The translations under genes and the position numbers were made by a program. Below are positions 27,759 through 34,692 of a DNA stretch of 64,000 nucleotides, in pieces; within the stretch, counting starts at the first letter, position 1; each line of letters starts with the position of its first letter. The DNA comes from Streptomyces sp. NBC_01276 (GTDB taxonomy: Bacteria; Actinomycetota; Actinomycetes; Streptomycetales; Streptomycetaceae): the NCBI RefSeq assembly GCF_041435355.1, contig NZ_CP108442.1:7562501-7626500 (forward strand). Direction: 5' to 3'. Under the pieces are notes generated by a model. The model ran no database searches, had not been told where the DNA came from, and saw only the letters and a list, made by a program, of their open reading frames with translations.

Positions 27759-29729
27759 TCAGCCGGCGTCCCGGCCGGTGCCCTGCGCCCCGCGCCCGAC
27801 GCCCGTGCGCAGCGGAAGGGCCAGTGACAGGTACTTCCCGCCCTCCTCCAGGCAGATCCCGTGCCGGACGGTGAACCGCAGGAACTCCTCCACCTCCTGC
27901 GCGGAGGGGCCGGTCCCCCCGCCCCCGGCCGCCGCGGCCAGTTCACGGTGCAGCCGGGCGGCGCTGCGCGGGGCCTCGCCGCAGCCCTCGTACGCGTCCG
28001 CCCGCCACCCCTCCAGGGTCGCCTTGCGCCGGCGGCCGCCCCGGGTGTCGAAGAGGGTGAGCCAGCCCGGCCCGCGCCGGTACGCCAGTACGGCGCGGTC
28101 GGCCGACTCCCAGGACCGCTGCCAGCCCTCGACCGCCTTCGCCAGGACGGCCACGGCCTCGGGGGAGGAGACCTCCCGCGCCTCGTAGTCGAAGAAGTAG
28201 GCGATCCGCTCGTGGTCCAGTCCGGGGACCGGATAGGCGAAGCGGTAGGCCTGCTTGGGGGTGACCCCGGTCATCCCGAACGACGGGTCCGTGAAGTAGG
28301 GGCTGAAGCGCTCCAGCCAGATGCGGCCCACCCCGGCGGGCGGCTCCAGGTGCGTGAGCAGGGGCACCAGTTCGGCCTGGCCCGTGTAGTCCTCGTCGGT
28401 CTCCCCGGGGAAGCCCGTCAGCAGGTTCCAGTCGACCCGTACGCCGTAGTGGTGCGCCCACTTGAGCAGCCGCACGTTCAGCAGCCGCGAGGACCCCTTG
28501 CGCATCAGGCCCAGGACGTGGCTGCTCAGGCTCTCCAGACCCGGCTGGATCTTCCACACCCCGGCCTCGGCCAGCAGCCGCACCTGTTCCCGGGTGAGGT
28601 TCGCCTTCACCTCGAAGAACAGGGCCGTGTCCCACGGGGCCACGCGCAGGTCGGCGCAGAGCGTCCCCAGGTAGGCCATGTCCAGGATGTTGTCGACGGC
28701 GTCGACCGCGACGACGCGGTGGCGCCGCATGAGCTCCTCCAGGTCGGCCAGGGCCCGGCGCGGCGACTTGGCCCGGTACTGCATGCCCAGGGCGTTGAGT
28801 CCGCAGAAGGTGCAGTGGTGCTTCTCGCCCCACCAGCAGCCCCGCGAGAACTCCACCAGCAGACGCTGGGTGTTGGTGCCGATGACGTTGCCGTGCCCGA
28901 GGGATTCGACGGCGGAGAAGTAGTCGTCGTACGAGGGCACCGGGAGGGCGTCCATCCCCGTGATCCGGGTGGCCGGCGCCGGCACCCCTACCCGGCCCCG
29001 CCCGTCGCGCCCGCCGACGCCGGGCAGGCCGGTGCCCGGCTCGCCGCGGGCCACGGCGGCGGCGAGCCGGGGCAGCGTCACATCGCCCTCGCCGACGACC
29101 ACGTAGTCGATGAAAGGGAAGTTCCGCAGGTACTCGGGGCCCATGTCGCCGTCGTAATTGGCTCCGCCGAACACCACGACCAGTCCGGGCCGGGCCTCCT
29201 TCAGCCGCCGGGCCAGAGCCAGGGCCGCGACGTTCTGCATGAACGTCGAGGTGAATCCCACCATGTCGAATCCGTCCCACAGGTCACGGGACGCGATCTC
29301 GTCGATCCACGCGGGCAGCCGGACCCGGCGGAGTTCCGTCACGAACTCCCAGTCGGTACCCGTGGCCGAACACACTTCGGCGATCTCCGGAAAACGGCTC
29401 CGGTATTCCTCCTCGTCCCCCGTCACCCCGAATGCGGCCGTGCCGAAAAGCCATTCACCGAAAAGGTGGACCCGCTCGGACGGAGCCTCGGTGATGACCT
29501 CGTAGAACTTCGGTCCCAGTACGGCGGCCAGGTCCAGGTTCGGGTAGAGGCTGCGCGCCTCGTGCCCGAAGGAGGTGAGCACCGACTGGAGCAGCCCGCA
29601 CTGGATCGACGGGGTGTCGGTGCGTGCCCAGGGCATGTTGACCAGGGCGATCCGCAGGGGTCCGGGCGGGACGCAGTCCCCCGGGAAGACGGGCCGGCCG
29701 ATCAGGGGCAGTTCGCGGCCACCTGCCAA
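27759..29729 (-). CDS. B12-binding radical SAM enzyme, RiPP-maturation type 1
   Basis: A 656-residue cobalamin-binding radical SAM protein of the family often labelled RiPP maturation radical SAM protein 1. The N-terminal Rossmann-like B12 domain (about 20-230) includes GPLRIALVNMPWARTDTPSI, MVGFTSTFMQNVAALALARR and VVFGGANYDGDMGPEYLRNF. The radical SAM core has Cys298, Cys306 and Cys309 in RGCWWGEKHHCTFCGLNALG, the C-x7-C-x2-C spacing of this family; the C-terminal region (about 500-656) is family-specific. Members probably C-methylate unreactive carbons. Start is TTG at 29729, with GAGGAGG six bases upstream. It lies downstream of the precursor gene on the same strand. Its target here (core peptide or aromatic unit) is not known. 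Confidence 0.9.
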   Translation of the reverse strand: MAGGRELPLIGRPVFPGDCVPPGPLRIALVNMPWARTDTPSIQCGLLQSVLTSFGHEARSLYPNLDLAAVLGPKFYEVITEAPSERVHLFGEWLFGTAAFGVTGDEEEYRSRFPEIAEVCSATGTDWEFVTELRRVRLPAWIDEIASRDLWDGFDMVGFTSTFMQNVAALALARRLKEARPGLVVVFGGANYDGDMGPEYLRNFPFIDYVVVGEGDVTLPRLAAAVARGEPGTGLPGVGGRDGRGRVGVPAPATRITGMDALPVPSYDDYFSAVESLGHGNVIGTNTQRLLVEFSRGCWWGEKHHCTFCGLNALGMQYRAKSPRRALADLEELMRRHRVVAVDAVDNILDMAYLGTLCADLRVAPWDTALFFEVKANLTREQVRLLAEAGVWKIQPGLESLSSHVLGLMRKGSSRLLNVRLLKWAHHYGVRVDWNLLTGFPGETDEDYTGQAELVPLLTHLEPPAGVGRIWLERFSPYFTDPSFGMTGVTPKQAYRFAYPVPGLDHERIAYFFDYEAREVSSPEAVAVLAKAVEGWQRSWESADRAVLAYRRGPGWLTLFDTRGGRRRKATLEGWRADAYEGCGEAPRSAARLHRELAAAAGGGGTGPSAQEVEEFLRFTVRHGICLEEGGKYLSLALPLRTGVGRGAQGTGRDAG

Positions 29730-29790
29730 GACTCCTCCTCACCGGCGCACCCCGTCGCCGGTCCTCGGGGGGCCGGGTGCGCGGTGGACA

Positions 29791-29831
29791 CCGGGCCTCT
29801 CCCTGGTGGTGCCGGGCGGGGAGAGGCCCGG
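29791..29831 (-). terminator. Hairpin between precursor and radical SAM genes (possible attenuator)
   Basis: A perfect 13-bp inverted repeat (CCGGGCCTCTCCC at 29791-29803, complement at 29819-29831) with a 15-base loop, 28 bases past the precursor stop. A smaller 6-bp hairpin (29835-29851) sits between. Such partial terminators after RiPP precursor genes let the precursor message outnumber that of the enzymes; this role is inference. Confidence 0.75.
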
Positions 29832-29858
29832 CGCGCCCGCTGTCCGCGGGCCCGGAAA

Positions 29859-29975
29859 TCAGCGGTCCTTGACGTTGCTCGACGATACGGTCGGCCCGTC
29901 CTTGACGTTGCTCGCCGAGACGACGGCGGCGAGGTCCGATTCCTCGATCTCGGTCCACACGATCTCGCGCTCCAT
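29859..29975 (-). CDS. Pheganomycin-type precursor peptide with two cores (38 aa)
   Basis: A 38-codon gene from ATG 29975 (GGAGGGAGGT upstream, a strong site) to TGA 29859. Residues 1-22 are an acidic leader beginning MEREIVWTEIEESDLAAVV; core 1 is NVKDGPT (residues 23-29, bases 29889-29909); a VSSS spacer follows; core 2 is NVKDR (34-38, bases 29862-29876), ending the protein. Each core follows a Ser. A 17-bp sequence is repeated exactly (29898-29914 and 29865-29881), so the second core probably arose by duplication. NVKDGPT and NVKDR are, to my knowledge, peptide parts of pheganomycins of Streptomyces cirratus, whose N terminus is capped by the PGM1 ligase. The gene is divergent from the PGM1-like gene. 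Confidence 0.93.
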   Translation of the reverse strand: MEREIVWTEIEESDLAAVVSASNVKDGPTVSSSNVKDR

Positions 29976-30027
29976 GATCCACCTCCCTCCTGGAATCGAT
30001 GCTCAGTCCGGTAGGTGTTCCCTGTCG

Positions 30028-30056
30028 ATGGTAGGAATCGGTCCGGAGGCCGACAA
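30028..30056 (-). promoter_or_regulatory. Promoter of the precursor peptide gene
   Basis: Reading the minus strand, TTGTCG (30056-30051) and TACCAT (30033-30028) are spaced by exactly 17 bases, a good match to the main vegetative sigma factor. Transcription would start near 30021, giving a leader of about 45 bases to the precursor ATG. Confidence 0.65.
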
Positions 30057-30128
30057 GGAACGGAATTCGGCCAGACCGCCACTGTCCTGATCCCGGTGCG
30101 CGGGGAATGCGGCTGCGAGGAGGCGGTC

Positions 30129-30158
30129 TTGACGGTCCGTCGTGCCGCTTCCGAGAAT
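30129..30158 (+). promoter_or_regulatory. Promoter of the PGM1-like ligase gene
   Basis: TTGACG (30129-30134) and GAGAAT (30153-30158) with an 18-base spacer. Transcription would start near 30165, about 60 bases before the GTG at 30226. It is back to back with the precursor promoter in a 250-base divergent region. Confidence 0.55.
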
Positions 30159-30225
30159 TCGATCGTCCCCGGCGAAAGACTTACCGGCGCCCCCGAAAAG
30201 ACGGCGCCCTTGGAGGTACGGGCAC

Positions 30226-31545
30226 GTGCGACTTCTCGTCGGAAACGACTGGAGCGAGGAACTGGCGGAGCCGACGGGAAGCACGGGCTGGGCGGTCCAG
30301 CGGCTGGTGTGGTTCGCCCGGGACGGAGACGTCCTGGTGCTGCCGGTGGCACCGCAGGAGGAGTTCGTCGCCTACGTCACCTCCCTCACCGGCACCCGCC
30401 GCTCCTCCCTCACCGTCGTCGTACCGCCCCCCGGCCGGCTCGGGGCCGGAGCGCTCACCGCCGACCGGCTCGCCGACCCGCGCTTCCTGGCCGCCCTCCG
30501 GCAGGCCTTCGCAGGCCGTCCGGTGCACGAGGTGTTCGCCCTGTGGCCCGACGCGGTCGTCGCCGACCTCGCCGACGCCCTCGGCTGCCCCGAGGCCCTC
30601 GAAGGGCACGACTTCCTCACCCAGAGCGGCGGCCTGATCGGCAGCAGCAAGGCCGCCTTCCGCGCCCTGGCGGCCGGAGCCGGGGTCGCGCTGCCCGACG
30701 GCGCGGTCTGCGCCGACCGCCGGCGCGCGCACCGGCACGTCACCCGCCTGCTCGACCAGGGCAGCCCCGTCATCCTCAAACAGGACTACGGCTCCGGCAG
30801 CGACGGCAACGAGATCCTCAGCCGCACCCCGGGACTCGCCCTGCGCGGCGCCCGCACCCTGCGCGTCCTCGCCGACTCCGAGGCGCTCGACGCCTATCTG
30901 GACGAACGCTGGGACTGGCTCACCGAAGGCGGCCGCCACCGCGTCGTCGTCGAGCACTACCACCCCGGCAGCCGCGCCTACTTCGCGGAGTTCTGGATCT
31001 CGGACGGGGGCGTACGGCTCGGCGGCCACGGCGAGATGCGCTACCGTCCCCTGCCCGACGCCCAGGTCATGCCCGCGCCCGACCTCGACGAGGGACAGCT
31101 CGACGGCCTCGTCGAGGGCGGCCGGCGGCTCTGCCTGGCGCTGCACGCCCTGGGCTACCGCGGGGTCCTGAGCGCGGACGCCGTCGTCACCCCGGCGGGC
31201 GAGGTCCTCTTCACCGAGCACAACGGCCGCGCCACCGGCTCCACCCACATCTACGAGATCGTCGGCAAACGCGTCGTCGGCCCCGGCTTCGGCACCGACC
31301 GCATCCTGCTGGAGCGGGTCTGGCCCGAGGGCTGGCAGACGCCCTCCTTCGCCGGCGCGCTGACCCGGCTGCGCGACTCCGGCCACCTGTACGACCCCGC
31401 GACCCGCCGCGGCGCGGTGATCCTGGCGGCCTACAACACCCACCGCAAGGGCGTCATGCTCTGCTACGTCGCCGAGGACCTGGAAGCCGCCCTGCACCGC
31501 GAGGAATCGGTCGCCCGCCTCTTCGCCCCGGCCCTGTCGGCCTGA
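30226..31545 (+). CDS. pgm1: PGM1-like ATP-grasp peptide ligase
   Basis: A 439-residue ATP-grasp enzyme resembling PGM1, the ligase that joins a guanidino-acid to the N terminus of a ribosomal peptide in pheganomycin biosynthesis. It starts MRLLVGNDWSEELAEPTGST. ATP-grasp features: GGLIGSSKAAFRALAAGAGV (about 145-165), the ATP-lysine segment VILKQDYGSGSDGNEILSRT, RVVVEHYHPGSRAYFAEFWI, and the Mg-binding EVLFTEHNGRATGSTHIYEI. GTG at 30226 is chosen for its GGAGG site 9 bases upstream and fit to the family N terminus; an upstream ATG at 30142 lacks both. Proposed reaction: ATP activates the carboxylate of the dihydroxyphenyl-guanidinoacetic acid for attack by the core peptide's Asn amine. Confidence 0.93.
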   Translation: MRLLVGNDWSEELAEPTGSTGWAVQRLVWFARDGDVLVLPVAPQEEFVAYVTSLTGTRRSSLTVVVPPPGRLGAGALTADRLADPRFLAALRQAFAGRPVHEVFALWPDAVVADLADALGCPEALEGHDFLTQSGGLIGSSKAAFRALAAGAGVALPDGAVCADRRRAHRHVTRLLDQGSPVILKQDYGSGSDGNEILSRTPGLALRGARTLRVLADSEALDAYLDERWDWLTEGGRHRVVVEHYHPGSRAYFAEFWISDGGVRLGGHGEMRYRPLPDAQVMPAPDLDEGQLDGLVEGGRRLCLALHALGYRGVLSADAVVTPAGEVLFTEHNGRATGSTHIYEIVGKRVVGPGFGTDRILLERVWPEGWQTPSFAGALTRLRDSGHLYDPATRRGAVILAAYNTHRKGVMLCYVAEDLEAALHREESVARLFAPALSA

Positions 31546-31611
31546 GCGAGCCCCCCCCCGGGGGTCCGGGCCCCGGGTCGAGGGGGGCCGCCCGGCACGG
31601 GCCGCCCGGCG

Positions 31612-32484
31612 TCAGGCCGGGAGCAGGCGCAGGGTGAGGCCCAGGCGGGCGGGGCGGCCGGGCGCGGCCTCCAGCGGGGTGTTGACGCGGCCCGTCTCCA
31701 CGCACAGGAAGTGGCGGTGGTCCTCGTCCGTCAGGTCGGACATGCCCGCGGCCAGTTCGGGGCCGGGGTTCCAGACGATGACGTCGCTCGCCCCGTGGTG
31801 GGTGATCTCGACGGCCCGGCCGAGGGCCCGGTCGGTGACCAGGGCGACCTCGTCCGGTTCGGGGTAGACCCGTTCGATGTGGTCCGTCGGCGTCACCGCG
31901 CCGCCGGCGTCGGACACGTCCGACGCGAGGAGGTTGTCGCGGTAGTGCTTGCCGAGTCCCGAGACCTCGGCCTCGCCCAGGTCGCCGATCTGCAGGTAGG
32001 TGTGCAGGGCGGCCGTGCTCCGGTGCTCGCCGACCGCCTCGACCTCGATGCCGCAGGTCTCGCCGAGCGTGATCCGGGTGGTCAGCGTGAACTCGTGCGG
32101 CCACAGGGCGCGCGTGACGTCCGAGGCCTCCAGCCGGAACTCCAGCACGACCCCGTCCTCGGTCGTGCCGTGTGACACGAGGTCCCAGTCGAGGGTCCGG
32201 GCGAAGCCGTGCGAGGGCTTGGCGACGGTGCCGAACCACGGCCAGCACAGTGGCACTCCGCCCCGGACGGGGGTCCCCGCCACCCAGGCGTTGCGCTCGC
32301 CCAGCCACAGCCCCGGTGCGGATCCCACGGGCTGCCAGGCGATCAGCTGGGCCCCCTGGAGGCTGACCGCGCCCCGGACGCGCGGGTGGTCGACGACCAG
32401 GAGCGGGATCTCGCCGATCCGGCGGCGGGTGACCGACGGGGCGAGCTGTTCGAGGACGGGGAGGGCGAGCAGGTTGTCGTTCAT
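31612..32484 (-). CDS. D-hexose-6-phosphate mutarotase (aldose epimerase family)
   Basis: A 290-residue YeaD-type galactose mutarotase-like enzyme, which equilibrates anomers of glucose 6-phosphate. Family segments: VRGAVSLQGAQLIAWQPVGS, VRGGVPLCWPWFGTVAKPSH with GFAR, WPHEFTLTTRITLG, HTYLQIGDLGEAEVSGLG and HFLCVETGRVNTPL (catalytic Glu). The ATG at 32484 fits the family's N terminus but has no good ribosome site, and the reading frame stays open far upstream into the decayed gene next door. It converges with pgm1 and marks the right limit of the cluster. Confidence 0.9.
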   Translation of the reverse strand: MNDNLLALPVLEQLAPSVTRRRIGEIPLLVVDHPRVRGAVSLQGAQLIAWQPVGSAPGLWLGERNAWVAGTPVRGGVPLCWPWFGTVAKPSHGFARTLDWDLVSHGTTEDGVVLEFRLEASDVTRALWPHEFTLTTRITLGETCGIEVEAVGEHRSTAALHTYLQIGDLGEAEVSGLGKHYRDNLLASDVSDAGGAVTPTDHIERVYPEPDEVALVTDRALGRAVEITHHGASDVIVWNPGPELAAGMSDLTDEDHRHFLCVETGRVNTPLEAAPGRPARLGLTLRLLPA

Positions 32485-32689
32485 GCGCCGACTCTTCAGA
32501 ATCCGCACAAGAGAGTCAAGTCGGGCCCCGGTGGACACGCGCCGGACCGCGCACGGGTACGGCACGGCGGGTCCTGAAGTCCGCCGTGCCGCCCGCCGTT
32601 CCGTGCCGCCCGCGCGCCGCGTACCGTTCCGTGGCCGAAAGGGCCCCCGTCGGGCCCGCCCGGTCCGGTGCGCGTGCCGGCCTCGGCCG

Positions 32690-33026
32690 ATCTGGTCGTA
32701 GTTCCAGTACTGGTCGAACAGCGGGGCCCAGACCTCGGGCCACGGGGTGGTGGTGCCGCCGCAGGCACCCGGTACGGCCTGCGAACGGCGGTCCGTGTCA
32801 CGGGTGCACTGACCGGTGCCCGCCTCGACGATCTCCCAGCGGTTCGGGTACTCCGCCCTGCCGCGGTGGTTCCACGTGAACGTGGAGCAACCCCAGCCGG
32901 TGGTCAGCACGATCGGATGCCGGGGTTCTCGGCGGCCTGCGCCGAGGTGGGCATGAACAGGGCGGATAATCCGATCAGGGCAGCCATCACACCGTGCCTG
33001 CCGAGCCGGCCTGCCTTTCGAGCCAC
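32690..33026 (-). pseudogene. Frameshifted gene for a small secreted protein
   Basis: GTG at 33026, with AGGAGA upstream, opens a good signal peptide (MARKAGRLGRHGVMAALIGL then FMPTSAQAAENPGI) but meets a stop at 32904 after 40 residues. One frame over, coding continues from about 32917: IVLTTGWGCSTFTWNHRGRA, EYPNRWEIVEAG and TPWPEVWAPLFDQYWNYDQ. Restoring one C near 32917 would join them through ENPGIPIVLTTGW. I read this as a one-base deletion, either a real pseudogene or a sequence error. The second frame then runs without a stop into the mutarotase gene. The function of the parent protein is unknown; two cysteine pairs suggest a small extracellular fold. Confidence 0.65.
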
Positions 33027-33134
33027 GCGGTCATCTCCTGTCGCGCGACGGCCTTGACGCGAAGAACCTAGCGAGATCCACTGAATACCCGGTACCCACC
33101 CTTTCAGGGGGGTGTGTTCACTGCGGAGGCTGTG

Positions 33135-34031
33135 GTGAGTGGGGGCTCGGGGCTTCAGCGCGCCCAGCAGTTCATGATCTTGGCCACCGGGCTCTACCGG
33201 GCCGGCCACCTCAACGCGGTGCTCTCCTCCGCGGTGATGGCATGGGTGTTCTGGTGGTACCTGCGGCGCCAGGGCGCCCTGCTGGACGCCGCCCAGAGCC
33301 GGGCGGTGACCGCCGAGGCGGCACGGGCCCGCCAGGCCGAGCGGACGGCCCACCACGCGGCCCTGCACGACACGGTCCTGGCCACCCTGACCACCATCGC
33401 CGCCGGCCGCGTCGACGCCAACGCGGCGCCGGTGCGCGAGCGGTGCGCGCGGGAGGCGGCGTACCTGCGGCGGCTCGTCCAGCAGGAGGAGGACGCGCCG
33501 CGCCGCCGCGGCGGAGCCGACCCCGGGGCGACGGCGGTCACGGCCGTCGGCGCCGCCCTGGAGGCGGCCGTACGCTCCGCGGAGTGCCTGGGACTGAGGG
33601 TCGCCGCCCGGTACCACGCGCTGCCCGCCGTCCCCCGCGAGGTGGCCGCCGCTCTGGAGGCGGCCGTCTGCGAGGCGCTGAACAACGTACGGAGCCACGC
33701 CGGGACGGGAGAGGCCTTCCTGACCGCCGTCGGCGACGGGGACGGGAACCTCGCGGTCACGGTCGTGGACCGGGGCGCCGGGTTCGATCCGGCCGCGGCG
33801 GGCGGGAGCGGCGGGACCGGGCTGCGCCGCTCGGTGTACGCCCGGATGACCGCGATCGGCGGATTCGCCCGGGTGCACGACACCTGCCCGGACCGGCCTC
33901 GGCTGGCGCCCAGGGAGCGGCAGGTGCTCCTGGACTACGCCTCCGGGCTGACCCTGAAGGCGACCGCCCGGCGTGCCCGGATCAGCCCGAACACCGCGAA
34001 GTACTACCTCGACCAGGTCCTCGACGGCTGA
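33135..34031 (+). pseudogene. Chimeric remnant: histidine-kinase core joined to LuxR-type HTH
   Basis: A 298-residue open frame with parts of two genes. Residues about 1-50 keep one membrane helix (LSSAVMAWVFWWYLR). Residues 55-240 are the dimerisation and ATPase region of a sensor kinase: HHAALHDTVLATLTTIAAG with a possible phospho-His, EALNNVRSHAG (N box), VVDRGAGFDP and GGTGLRRSVYARMTAIGG. The ATPase domain then breaks off and a response-regulator HTH follows: RLAPRERQVLLDYASGLTLK and ARISPNTAKYYLDQ, itself cut short. The receiver domain is absent. This looks like an internal deletion that fused a kinase gene to its response-regulator gene. GTG at 33135 has GGAGG upstream, so it may still be translated. 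Confidence 0.65.
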
Positions 34032-34116
34032 GGCCCCCGCGACCCCGCGACCGCGCGGCTGCGGGACCGCGCGGCCGGGGGACCCGCCGGCGCACCGGGA
34101 CGGGTCCTTCCGCCGC

Positions 34117-34569
34117 TCACTTGGCCTTGAGCTTGGCCCAGACGGTTTCCAGGGCCCGGATGTCCTCGTCGTCGAGCCGTTCGTCGAAGACCTCCCGCAG
34201 GGCCTCGCGGCGGGTGGCGTCGGCCTCGGCGAAGGCCGTGCGCCCGGCGGGGGTGAGGGCGACGGAGACGGAACGGGCGTCCGTGGGGGAAGGGAGACGC
34301 TCCACCAGGCCCCGTGCCTGGAGCTGGTCGACCACCCGGGAGACCTGGCTGCGGCTGAGGAGCGTCTTGGAGCCCAGGGCGGAGGCGGCGACCGGTTCGC
34401 GCTGCGCGCTCAGCCAGAGCATCACCTCGAACCAGGAGAGCGGCAGCTCGTGGGCCCGGGACAGGGCCTGGTCGATGCGGGCCGAGAGCGTGGTGCCCGC
34501 CCAGATCAGACCGTAGAAGGCATGATCGCGAGGGGTCAGTTCACCCATGGTGAGGTCGGTACGAGCCAT
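34117..34569 (-). CDS. MarR family transcriptional regulator
   Basis: A 150-residue MarR-type winged-helix repressor: PLSWFEVMLWLSAQREPVAA, ASALGSKTLLSRSQVSRVVD (HTH), QLQARGLVERLPSPTDARSV (wing) and a C-terminal dimer helix. It is divergent from a short-chain dehydrogenase gene, with a clear dyad between them, so it very likely represses that gene and itself until a ligand binds. Confidence 0.93.
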   Translation of the reverse strand: MARTDLTMGELTPRDHAFYGLIWAGTTLSARIDQALSRAHELPLSWFEVMLWLSAQREPVAASALGSKTLLSRSQVSRVVDQLQARGLVERLPSPTDARSVSVALTPAGRTAFAEADATRREALREVFDERLDDEDIRALETVWAKLKAK

Positions 34570-34584
34570 GGGGGGAGCCTACCC

Positions 34585-34635
34585 GTTTGCGTGTGCGCGC
34601 ACATATCTCTATGGTGTGTGTGCACGCACATAAAC
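34585..34635. promoter_or_regulatory. MarR operator and promoter of the SDR gene
   Basis: Two related dyads. The perfect palindrome TGTGCGCGCACA (34592-34603) lies inside the 18-base spacer of the plus-strand promoter TTTGCG (34586-34591)/TATGGT (34610-34615). A second, imperfect one, TGTGTGCACGCACA (34617-34630), covers the expected transcription start. The whole block is flanked by GTTT and AAAC as a longer inverted repeat. A repressor bound here would block the SDR promoter. Confidence 0.75.
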
Positions 34636-34692
34636 CTGTGTGCACCGGCCCGTCCCTCGGCGCCGTCCCCGTCCCACCCCCCGGAGCACCCC

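Noticed and set aside
31546..31611. Terminator in the C/G-rich tract after pgm1
   Set aside because: Several overlapping G/C runs allow many weak pairings, but no single convincing hairpin could be defined.
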